Position numbers and translations under genes: made by a program. From assembly GCA_046292765.1 (NCBI GenBank), contig JBKBQA010000007.1, positions 123,014 to 187,013 on the forward strand: a stretch of 64,000 nucleotides of DNA, read 5' to 3'. Positions 32,786 through 44,700 of this stretch are shown here, in pieces. Under the pieces are notes generated by a model. It saw only the letters and a list, made by a program, of their open reading frames with translations. It was not told the origin of the DNA and made no database searches. The stretch is from PGZG01 sp046292765 (GTDB lineage Bacteria; Pseudomonadota; Gammaproteobacteria; Pseudomonadales; Alcanivoracaceae). Every line of letters begins with the position of its first letter. Positions within the stretch are counted from its first letter, which is position 1.

Positions 32786-35700
32786 TCAGGGGGTTGCCCT
32801 TGCCTCTTTTTCCTCTTGCTGGATCTGTTGCAGCATCTCCAGTTGCTCACGCTCCAGATTGATCTTCTGGCCCGGCTCAATCAGATCCGGGTTTTCGATA
32901 TCCGGGGTCAACCACCAGATTTCCTGCCAGCGCTCCGGATCACCGAGGAACTCCCTCGCCAGATCCCACAGGGTGTCGCCGCTACGAACTTCGAAGCTGC
33001 GGAACGGCTCCTGTACCGGCTTATCCAGGACCTCGTTGCCAAACGGAGTGTCATCCACCACCCAGAGGGCGGTCATAAACGACTCCGGCTGGCCCGGCGC
33101 GAACGAGATCAGCATCAAGGCGTTGTCGGCGCTGTGAGACAGTGCCACGTTCGACTGAGCCGCACGCCGCTCCAGCTCACCATAGCCCGCCATCACATAG
33201 GCTGAGGCATCCGCCGGGGTGCCGGAGACAAACTTCGGCTCCAGATCGCCACCAATCTGCCAGGTGTTGAAGGTGATCAGACCCGGGGTGCGCCGGATTT
33301 CCTCAAACAGGGGAGCAGTACCGACCAGATGCACCGAGGTAGCATAGCGATCGTAACTTCCTGCACCAAGGCGCATCAGATCACCCACCACCACACGCAG
33401 CGGTTGCTCGGCTGCAGTGCGACCTTCCTGACCCTGCGGTGCCACGGTGCCACCCACCAGACCGTTGATAGCGCGCAGCTCCATGGTGTTGCTGGCAACC
33501 ACATGAACCAGCTCCTGCTCCGGCAGCAGACCGGCGCTGTAATCCACCGCCCAGCCCGACTCGATCGAGTCAGCAGCGATCAGGCGTACGTTGAAGCCCT
33601 GCACTGCCGGCGGCGGAATGTTCGCCGGGTTGTCGAGGAACAACGGATCGTTGCCGAGCTCGGTAATCAGGTTGTCAAAGACATCCTGACGGCCCAAAAC
33701 GATGCGACCACTGATTTCGTAAGTCTGGACACCGTTGCCAAAGTCGAACGAGTAGGTATCACCCGCCGCCTCGCCGGTGGTGTACACCACCACATCACCG
33801 ATGCCGTTGTCGTTGGCATTGGCGGTCACGTTGTACAGGATCACGTCACCTTGCACCGCAGAACCACCCTCAGCCAGCACCACTTCACCGGTGATGTTGT
33901 CGGCGCCGATCAGCACGCTGCCGTCGGCAATGATCGCGGTACCCGGATCCATCACCACGTTGCGGGCAGACAGGATCACCAGATCACCTTCTGCGCCAAC
34001 ACCCTGAGTCACGGTGAAGGTTGCCGCATTGGTGAAGATCACATCGAAACCAAGGCCAGGACTCAGGAGTACACGACCTGCTGCACTTTCATCCGAGTCA
34101 ATAATGATGTCACCACCACGGCCCTGCAGCTCGATGGAGCGGTTTTCCTGCACCACCACACTGCCATCCACGAGTACGTTACCGAAGATCGACGCGGTAC
34201 CGGTTACCGGAGTGGCCACGTTCTGGGCAACAAAGGTGACGCCCGGATCGACATAGATAGTTCCGGCGTAGTCCGTGCCGAATTCGCCAGCGCGCACTTC
34301 GATGGTCAGATCGGCAGGCAGCGACAGCTGACCCACATCGACGTTATCGACGAAGCGGATGCTGCCATCGTGGGTCATGTCGACGCCGTCATCCTGACGC
34401 AGGCTGATAACCCGCGCGGTGCCGGTGGTGAACAGACCGAACACGTTTTCCTGCCAGCCGGTTGCACCCAGACCGAGGAAGAAGCTGTTCAGATCCGCAA
34501 TCCAGCTCGGCGCCGGATCGCCCTGACGATCAATGATGATGGTCTCAAAGCGAATCGCTTCATCGACCAGCGCGATGTCACGGCGGCTCAGCTGCAGATC
34601 CAGATTGGCATTCTCGCCACCGGTGCCCGGTGTGCCGCCAACGGCCACCTGATACAGACCGGTGCCGATAACGTTCAGGCGATCAACCGTTGCGCTGATA
34701 CCCAGATCACCACCGGTAATCAGCACGAGATCATCGGCAGTCAGGCCAAGACCGTCACCGACCTGCTGGAAGCGCGAGCCATCACCATTCAGGAACGCAC
34801 CACGAGCCGCTTCCAGACGCATCCACTGGGCAACCAGATTGACGTCATTAGCATCGCCTACCTGGGCTTCGTTCAGAGTCAGGTCACCATTCACTGCCAG
34901 CAGCTGCAGGTTGCCATTGAACTCAACACCACCGCTTTCGGTAGCGAACTCCAGACCCAAAGCACGCATGGCTTCAGTGCTACGCACCCAGACCGAGGAG
35001 CCGTTGCTGGCGTCAGCCAGTGGCAGGTTGAAGACCACATCCACTGAACCATCGGTGGAAGTGTTGTCGATGGCCACGGTTCCAGCTTGCGCCAGGAACA
35101 CCTGAATATCGTTCTCCACCTCGGTGATCAGACGCTGTTCATTAGTCGGATCAGTGAACTGAGCAGCTGCGGTCACACCAATAGCGTCATTGGCGCTGGC
35201 GATCAGCGTATCAGCAATCACGTTCACCTGGCCGGCCAAATCAGGGCCCAGATTGTCATTCAGAATCCGACCACTCGCGGTCAGCGTTACGGTGTTGCCG
35301 TCCGCAGAGACACGCTGCAGCAGGATGTTGCCGTTGTCAGCAATCATCTCGATGTCGCCGGCCACGGCGATGATCTGGTTCAGATCAGGAGCGATCAGCG
35401 TCGCTCCAGTCTGATCAATACCACCGTCACGGGCGCGCAGCAGGATGTTGCCGCCGGTGGAGCGAATCTCCTGGGTGACCAGCAGGCTGTCCGCCTCGGC
35501 ATCAATTTCCAGCGCTGCCTGAATACCATCCAGCTGAGCGCCAGCCTGTGTGGCGGTGGTGCTATCGATAAACACTCGCTCCACATCAATAGCGGCTACC
35601 GTGCCGATTTCAAGCGCATCGGTCTCGAACAGGTAGACGTTACCAGTGCCCGCAGAGGCGGCCAGCGTGGCAACAGTAGTCTCGATCGGACCGTTGTTGG

Positions 35701-38700
35701 TGCCAGTTGCTTCACCAATGCTGGTGCCGGCAATCAGCTGCGCCGTGGTCGCAATCACATCCACATCGGTCTCGCCGTTGTCGATGATGCTGCCGCCAGC
35801 GTTCACCAGCACATTGGCACCGTTCAGGCTCGCCAGACGGATGTCGCCAGTGGCCAGATAACGCAGGTTGCCAGTCGCGGCGCTGATCGCGCCGTCAGTC
35901 ATGGTGATGTCACCACCCTGAGCGTTCACATCCAGCGTACCGCCAACCGTCACATCACCGGCCGCAGCCTGGGTGATGTTCGCGCTGGCCAGCAGGCTGG
36001 CGTTGCCGCCCGCCGTCAGCGCCGCATTGATCACCAGATCACCGCTCTGCGCATCCAGCAGCAGATCCGCAGCCGTTGCCGTTACAGCGTTGGCGACGAT
36101 GATGCCGTTGCCCGCTTCAATCTTCAGGTTCTGGGCAGCCACCGCACCTTCCAGCAGCGCGCCAGCCTGCGTAGCAGTGGTGCTGTTGATCAGCACACGC
36201 TCCACATCAATAGCCGCTACCGAACCGATGGTCAGGTTGTCGCTCTCGCTCAGGTAGATGTTGCCAGTGCCCGCAGACGCGGCCAGCGTACCCACCGTGA
36301 TCTCAAGCGGACCATTGTTGGTGCCGTCGGCCTCGCCAATGCTGGTGCCGGCAATCAGCTGCGCCGTGGTCGCAATCACATCCACATCGGTCTCGCCGTT
36401 GTCGATGATGCTGCCGCCAGCGTTCACCAGCACATTGGCACCGTTCANNNNNNNNNNNNNNNNNNNNNNNNNNNNNNNNNNNNNNNNNNNNNNNNNNNNN
36501 NNNNNNNNNNNNNNNNNNNNNNNNNNNNNNNNNNNNNNNNNNNNTGTTCGCGCTGGCCAGCAGGCTGGCGTTGCCGCCCGCCGTCAGCGCCGCATTGATC
36601 ACCAGATCACCGCTCTGCGCATCTAGCAGCAGATCACCTGTAGTCGCCGTGACAGCTTCATCAACCCGAATGCCACCGTTCGCTTCGATAAACAGACCCA
36701 CGGCTGCACTCGCACCCGTCAGGGCACCAATGGTATCGGGTACGGTCGAGCCATCCGGTGCATTTATAACGGGGACATCAAAGGTCGCTACTTCGCCAAT
36801 GATCAGGCCGCTGTCTGCAACCAGATAGGCACTACCGGTAGCGCTGGAGACCGCCAGGGTGCCGGCATCGATCTCGATTGCATTGAGGTCAGTACCGATG
36901 TCGTTACCGGCAACAAGCTGCAGGTTATTGGCCGAGGCATCGATATCCGTATCGCCGCCATCAATAATGGCGCCGGCTGTCTCGATACGCAGGTTGTCGG
37001 CGCTCACACCGCCAAGCGTGATGTCGCCACCAGCCTCAACGCGACCATTACCGACCGCCGTTGCCGTGGCACCATTCGCCATCACGATATTATTTTCGGC
37101 AACCAGGCTCATGTCGCCATTTGCAGCGATGCTGCCATCAACAGTAAATGTGATGTCCCCGACAGCGCCAGCCTGCTCAATGTCGATCAACGCCGCACCA
37201 ACTACTGCTGCATCAATCAGAATGCCGCCATCGTCAGTGAACAGACCAAGGTTACCAGTGGTGGCAGTGGCTGCTTCGCTGACAGTCAGGTCGCCGGCTT
37301 CCGCCAGTACCAGCAGCGTCTCCGCCGTCAGGCCGTCAGTAGTATTGGCCAGCAAATCGGTCACCGAACCGATGGTCAGGGCCTGACTGTTGATAAAGGC
37401 CACTGTGCCGTTGACGTCACCGGCCACGGTGCCGATCTGGTTCACGCCTTCGCCAAGCAGATTGAAGCTACCGGTACCTTCAAGCAACAACTCACTGGCA
37501 ACCAGACCACCATGGGTCGGCAGAGTGTCAAAGTTCTGCTCCACACCGGCACCGCCGGAGATCAGGTGAATCAGGCGATCGTTAGCCGTCAGCACGCCCT
37601 CGTTCAGTTCGATATAAGCGGCTGCATTCAGCAGGACATTGCCAGTTGCGGTCATATCCGCATCCTGAACGATGCTCTCCGTGGTGATGCTGATGTCGCC
37701 AGTATTGGCGTTCATTACACCGGCCACGGTAGTGGTGCCGGTACCGGCCAGCTGGGTAACGCTGCCGGCGGTGACAGCAGCCAGATCTACGTCGGTGGCG
37801 CTGTTCACCGTCAGACTGGTCAGCGGCGTGGTGTCGCCTACGGCAGACTGCAGATCAATGCTGCCAGTACCCGCAGTCAAATCCAGAGTCTGCGCACCGT
37901 TAATCGTGCCCGTCACGGTAATGTCGCCCGCGCCAGCACCAGTGGTCAGTGCGGTGGCCGCTTGCAGCACCACAGCACCGTTCAGATCAATGTCGCTGTC
38001 GGTGGTGGTGTGCGTGCCGTTGGTGTTGATCGTGGTAGCCGTCACGTCCTGCACGCCGGTGGTGGTCACGTCATCGCCAAAGGTTGCGGCGGTGGCGCTG
38101 TTCACCGTCAGACTAGCCAGTGGCGTGGTGTCGCCTACGGCAGACTGCAGATCAATGCTGCCAGTACCCGCAGTCAAATCCAGGGTCTGCGCACCGTTAA
38201 TCGTGCCCGTCACGGTAATGTCGCCCGCGCCAGCACCAGTGGTCAGTGCGGTGGCCGCTTGCAGCACCACAGCACCGTTCAGATCAATGTCGCTGTCGGT
38301 GGTGGTGTGCGTGCCGTTGGTGTTGATCGTGGTAGCCGTCACGTTCTGCACGCCGGTGGTGGTCACATCACCACCGAAGGTTGCGACGGTGGCACTGTTC
38401 ACCGTCAGGCTAGCCAGTGGCGTGGTCGCACCGATGCTACCGGTCACATCAAAGTTGCCGGTCCCCGCAGTGACAGTCACCGCACCAGGACCATCCGTAT
38501 CAGCCTGGAAGAACACTGTGCCGCCAAGAGCAGCGCCGGTATCAAAGGTGGTGTCTGTCAGGGCAACCAGAGCATTGATTACCTGAATGTTCGCACCAGT
38601 CGTAGTGTGAATACCGTTGGTTTCCGTGGTATTCGCGTTGTACACCTGATTAGCCGTGGTAGTCACGTTACCACCCAGCGTCGCCGTCGTACCGCTGCTG

Positions 38701-41700
38701 ATAATCAGTGAGGTCAGCGGGGTGGTGTCGCCCACATCGGACTGCAACTCGACGTCACCGGTACCTGCAGAAATATTGAGGGTTTGAGCCCCATTCACAG
38801 TGCCAGTAACAATGATGTCACCCGCGCCTGCGCCGGTGCTGAGGCTGGTACCCGTGGACAGAACTACGTCACCGGTCAACAACAGATCACTGTCGGTAGT
38901 GGCATGAGTGCCACCTACGTTGATCAAATCTGCAGTAATGTCCTGAATGCCGGTGGTGACAGCCACCACATTAAATGTTGCCGTGGCAGCACTGTTGATG
39001 GTCAGGCTGGCAAGTCCATTCACCGCATTCTGGAAGTCCACGTCACCCGTGCCGGCAGTGATGTCCAGGGCAAAGGCGCCGCCGGTCGTGCCGGTAACTG
39101 TCACGTTGCCGCCGCCAGCACCGGTATCGAGCGTGGTATCGGCAAGCAGCGTCAGTCCGCTGGCAAAAAGAATATCGCTGTTGGTTGTGGTGTGGGTGCC
39201 GCTGGTACTCGTAGGAGCACCGCCCGTGGTAAAGGTCTGCGAACCGACGGTAGTGACATCACCACCCAGCGTGATGCCGCCAATACCAGTCACATTAAGA
39301 CTGGTCAGCGGCGTAGTACCGCCCACTTCAGACTGCAGATTCACACTGCCGGCGTTGGCAGTGATATCCAGCGTCTGCGCGCCATCAATGGTGCCGGTCA
39401 CGGTCACACTTCCGCCGCCTGGGCCGCCTTGTAGGCTGGTCGCCGCAAGCAGATCCACGTTGCCATCCAGCAGGATGGCACCGGCACCGGCTACAGAGTG
39501 ATTGCCGCTCAACTCGATGGTGTCTGCCGTAACGCTCTCACCAAGGTTAGTGGTGACGTTTCCGCCGAAAGTAGCGGTGCTGGCACTGTTTACTGTCAGG
39601 GTTTGCAGCGGCGTGGTGTCGCCCACTGCAGACTGCAGATCAATGCTGCCCGCACCTGCAGTCAGCGCCAGGGTCTGCGCACCGTTAATCGTGCCCGTCA
39701 CGGTAATATCGCCCGCGCCCGCACCAGTGGTCAGTGCTGTTGCTGCCGACAGCACCACATCGCCATTCAGGTCGATGTTGCTGTCGGTGGTCGTAATGTT
39801 AGCCCCCAAGGTGATTGAGTTGGAGGTTGCAGTCAGGTCAATACTGCCCGTATTACTGGTCAGGTTGCCAAGGACCGTGACACCGGTCGCACCAGTCGCA
39901 TCGAGCGCATTTTCCAGTACCGTACCGCCAGACTCGAAATTCACCGTGGACGCGCTGGTCAAAGTCAGGGTGCCGAAGTCACCCGTGTTACCCGCTGTGG
40001 TTTCGTTGACCGCAATTGCGCCGGTACCGGTGGTGATAAACTCAAGACCGTTTGCGGTGATATTGCCAAGCTGGACATCAGTGACCGTCAGATCACCTGC
40101 TGCGCTGCCCAGGCCGATATTGCCATCATTGGATGCAGTAATCGTTGTTGCGGCAGCGCCACTGTCCAAAGTGCCGGTGAGCGTGACATCTGAAGCGACA
40201 ACATTGAGTGCATTGTCGGTGGTTGTCACCGAACCGTTAGCGGTAACTGTCAGTGCGCCGTCACCATCATTATCGCTATCCGCATGGATCGTGGTGGTGC
40301 CGTCGGAAGTCACCGCAGCATTCAGGGTGATGCCGTTAACCGAGGAAAGCGTCAAGGTGGAACCCGAATCAATCAGACCACCAGACAAAACTACGCCGTC
40401 ACTGCTCGCATCACCGCCCTCGCCTATGATATGGATATCGGCGCCAATCGAGGTAATCTCCGCAACACTGTGGATGAACACACCGCTATTGCCAGCGGGC
40501 CCGCTTCCACCAATACCCTCAATGGTGATGGTCGCCGCGTCAGCGCCCGCTCCCGTGGATGAGACAAGAGCACCGTTCCCGACCACCACGCCATAATTAT
40601 TGCCGCCAGTGCCGGCGCCTTGGCCTGTGATCTGGATATCGCCGTCGACGGATGTGACCTGCGCGCTAACACCGTCAATACTCACGCCTCGATTGTTGAA
40701 ACTGCCGTTTCCACCGGTGCCATCAATGGTGATGCTCGCCGCATCAACGCCCGTGCCCGTGGACGAGACAACAGCACCGCTTTGAATCAATACGCCGTGA
40801 TTACCATTGCCAGACCCGCCGCCCTGACCGGCAATCTGGATAGCACCATCAACTGAAGTAATCTGAGTGCCAGCACTTCTGATAAACACGCCAATATTAG
40901 TATTACCACCCAGGCCGCTTCCCCCAGTACCGTCAATGGTGATGGTCGCCGCATCAGCACCCGTACCTGTAGACGAAACAACAGCACCAGAATCAAAGAA
41001 TACACCGTAATTGCTACTGCCAGACCCACCGCCCAGACCTGTAATCTGGATATCGCCATCAACCGAGGTGACCTGCGTGCCACCACCAGCGATAAACACG
41101 CCAGAATTATTGTTCGTCCCGTTCCCACCAGTACCATCAATCGTGATAGCACCGCCCGACGCAATTAACTCGGCGCCTGATTGGAGGCGCACGCCTTCAT
41201 TACCATTTCCGTCGTCGCCTCCCGTACCCGTCAGAGAAATAGTGCCGTCGTCGCCACCACCAGTGACATCCAGCGTCGCATCAAGGATATGGATGCCAAT
41301 GAAAATCTCGGCAATACCGCCACCATCGTGGGCAATCATGATGATGTCGCCACCCAGGGTAGTGATGTCACCGGTCACCAGAATATTACGCCCAGCCAGG
41401 GCGCTGAAATCGCCACCCTGAGTGGTTATTGCATCAGCCACCACAATGGTCGTATCCGCGTTCAGGGAAACCACACCGTCTGATGTAATGACACCATTAA
41501 CGGTAATGGCGCCATTGTTCGAGGTGGCTACCAGGCTATCCACATCGAGGGCACCCAGATCCAGATCGCCGTCGTTTACGAGAACCACCGCAGCACCATC
41601 AATCAAGATCGCGCCACCAAATTCATTGGCCAGATCCAGCGTGATATCCGTGGCGGCGGCAAAGTCCGCAACGCCCGCTACCGTCAGAATGCCGCTTTGG

Positions 41701-44700
41701 GTAATCGCGCCTGTGTTCGAGGTCGCTTCCAGGCTGTCCACATTGGAGACGCCCAGATCCAGATCGCCCTCGTTCACAACAATCACTGCAGCACCGTCCA
41801 GCAGAACGGCATCGCCGAATTCATTGGCGAGCTCCAGCGTAATGTCGCTAGCGGCGGTAAAGTCGGCCGTACCAGCCACCGTCAGAATGCCGGTCTGGGT
41901 AATGGTGCCGCTATTCGAGGTGGCTATCAGGCTGGCCACATCGGACGCCGCCAGAATCAGGTTCGGGTCGTTGACGATGGTCGCCGCCGCACCGTCCAGA
42001 CTCACCGCGCCGCTGATCGCGTTTGCCTGATCCAGAGTAATGTCGCCATTGGCGGTAAAGTCTGCCGTGCCGCCCACTGTCAGGATGCCGGTCTGGGTAA
42101 TGGTGCCGTTGTTCGAGGTGGCTACCAGGCTGTCAACATTCGACGCCGCCAGAATCAGGTTCGGATTGTTGACGATGGTCGCCGCCGCACCGTTCAGGCT
42201 CACTGCGCCACTGATGTCGTTGTCCAGATTCAGGGTGATCGCGCCAGCGGCGGTGAAGTCCGCCGCACCCGCCACGGTCAGAATGCCGGTCTGGGTAACG
42301 GTGCCGCTATTCGAGGTGGCTACCAAGCTGTCCACAACGGACGCCGCCAGAATCAGGCTCGGGTCGTTGACGATGGTCGCTGCCGCACCGTTCAGGCTCA
42401 CCGCGCCGCTGATCGCGTTTGCCTGATCCAGAGTAATGTCGCCATTGGCGGTAAAGTCTGCCGTGCCAGCCACGGTCAGAATGCCGGTCTGGGTAATGGT
42501 GCCGTTGTTCGAGGTGGCTACCAGGCTGTCCACATCGGACGCCGCGAGAATCAGGTTCGGGTCGTTGACGATGGTCGCCGCCGCACCGTTCAGGCTCACT
42601 GCGCCACTGATGTCGTTATCCAGTCCCAGGGTGATCGCGCCAGCGGCGGTGAAGCCCGCCGTACCAGCCACGGTCAGAATGCCGGCCTGGGTAATGGTGC
42701 CGTTATTCGAGGTGGCTACCAGGCTGTCCACATCGGACGCAGCCAGAATCAGGTTCGGGTCGTTGACGATGGTCGCTGCCGCACCGTCCAGACTCACCGC
42801 GCCGCTGATCGCGTTTGCCTGATCCAGAGTAATGTCGCCACCGGCGGTAAAGTCCGCCGTGCCAGCCACCGTCAGAATGCCGGTCTGGGTGATATTGTCA
42901 GTAGTCGTGGTGTTCAGCGTGGTGTAGCTACCACCGGTGAAGTCCAGCGCGCCACCGGCAATCGCCGTCAGGATCGCAGCGTCGCCACCAATCGCCAGCG
43001 CGTTGCTGTCGGTCACCGAGACATTGCTGAAGCTACCGCCGTTGGTGGTGGCCAAGGCCACGCTGTTGAAGTTGTTCGCCGCGTCCGTCAGGGTCGCGGT
43101 GATGGTGTTGGTATCCGCCGTCAGCGTAGTCACGCCGGACACGGTCAGTGCACCGCTCTGGGTGATGTTGCCACGCGCCGTGCCGTTCAGGGTGGTATAG
43201 CTGCCACCGGTAAAGCCCAGCGCGCCCCCGGCAATCGCGGTCAGACTGGTGGCGTTGCCACCGATTGTCAGGGCACCGTTATCCGTAATGCTCACACTGT
43301 TACCGGTGACAGTTACTGCGCCACCGAAATTATTGCTGCCGTTGGTCAAATCGATATTTGATGCGCCGGCATTAAAACTTGAAACGCCGCTGATGTTCAA
43401 AATACCACTTTGGGTGATATCACCCACGGCAGTAGCGCTAACTGTTGAGTAACTGGTACTGCCCGCGCCCGCGCCCACACCTGCACCGTCGGTGAAATCA
43501 ATGTCACCACCAGCACTCACCGTCAGGGACACAGTATTCTGGTTCGCACCACCAATCGTCAGGCCGTTATTCGCCGTATCGGCATCAAATAAGGAAACCG
43601 TCAGGGGATTAGTATCGGCGTTCAGATTAACAATATTAAATTCATTGCCCGCATTATTGAGGTCTACAGAAGAACTACCTGAAGCAGGAGAAAAAGTGGT
43701 TGTGCCGGATACTTCTACCGCATCGCTTTGAGTAATCGCACCAGCCGCACTCAGGTCCAGGGTGGTGTATACACCACCGGTCAAATTCAGCGGACCACCT
43801 CCAGCGAGTACGGTCAAAGAATTCGCATCTCCACCAATGTTAAACATGCTGGCGCCGGTTCTCTGGAAAGTGACAGTGTCGAAGCTGCCAAGACCCACGC
43901 TGGTCATGGTCACAGTGCCATACTGGTTGTTATTACCATCCAGCGTCACATCAATGGGGGCCACATTAGACGTCAGGTTCAGAGTCCCGATATTCAGGGG
44001 GCCGCCTTTGGTGATATCACCACCCGCCGTAATATTAGCGGTTGTATAAGTGCTACTACCGGGACCGCCGGTAAAGTGGAAAGCACCGCCCGCATCAATG
44101 GTCAAGTCGGCGGTTTGGCCGGTGAGCGTCAGACCGTTGTCAGCGGTATCAGCATCAGTGATCGACACCGAATCAAAGTCGCCGGTACCACCACTGATGC
44201 TGACCGTGGAAAACTCGTTGGCCGCATTGGACAGGTCAATAGTCTGCCCGGCAGTGAAGGTAATCAGATTAGCGTTACCGGACACAGTCAGGGCACCGGA
44301 CTGGATAACGTCACCATCTGCAAGCACCGTCAGGGAGCCGTACGTACCACCAGTGAAGTCCAGCAGACCACCGGCACTCACCGTAAGGGAACCAGCATCG
44401 CCACCCACGTTTACGGCGTTAACGTCAGTAATGCTGGCCGACGTGAAGCTGCCCGTACCAGCGCTTGCCAGTGCCACGGTACCGAAGTTATTGCTGCCGG
44501 TGGTCAGCACGGCAGTGATGTCTGCGTTATCCGCAGTCAAGGTGGTGGTGCCGGAAACGTTGAGGCCCGGGCCGCTCTGGCTGATGTTGCCACCAGCGGT
44601 GCCGTTCAGGGTGGTGTAGCTGCCGCCGGTGAAATTCAGAGTGCCGCCCGCGTCGGCGTTCAGGGTGCCGGCATCGCCGCCCACACTCAGGGCATTGGCG

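Noticed and set aside
32306..32880. Minus-strand frames spanning the N gap and tRNA repeats
   Set aside because: They translate N bases and repeat RNA sequence; not genes.
36303..36447. Apparent C-terminal end of the large tpsA frame just beyond the N gap
   Set aside because: The frame is shifted by the wrong gap length; the peptide is Arg/Cys-rich nonsense and the correct frame continues to 32786.
33329..36598. Long plus-strand reading frames (about 572 and 503 codons) opposite tpsA
   Set aside because: They mirror the repeats of tpsA, have no ribosome binding sites or family features, and exist because GC-rich Ala/Gly/Thr codons avoid stops in the complementary frame.
41490..42890. CRISPR array
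   Set aside because: The exact 198-bp periodicity is coding repeat without short direct repeats and spacers.
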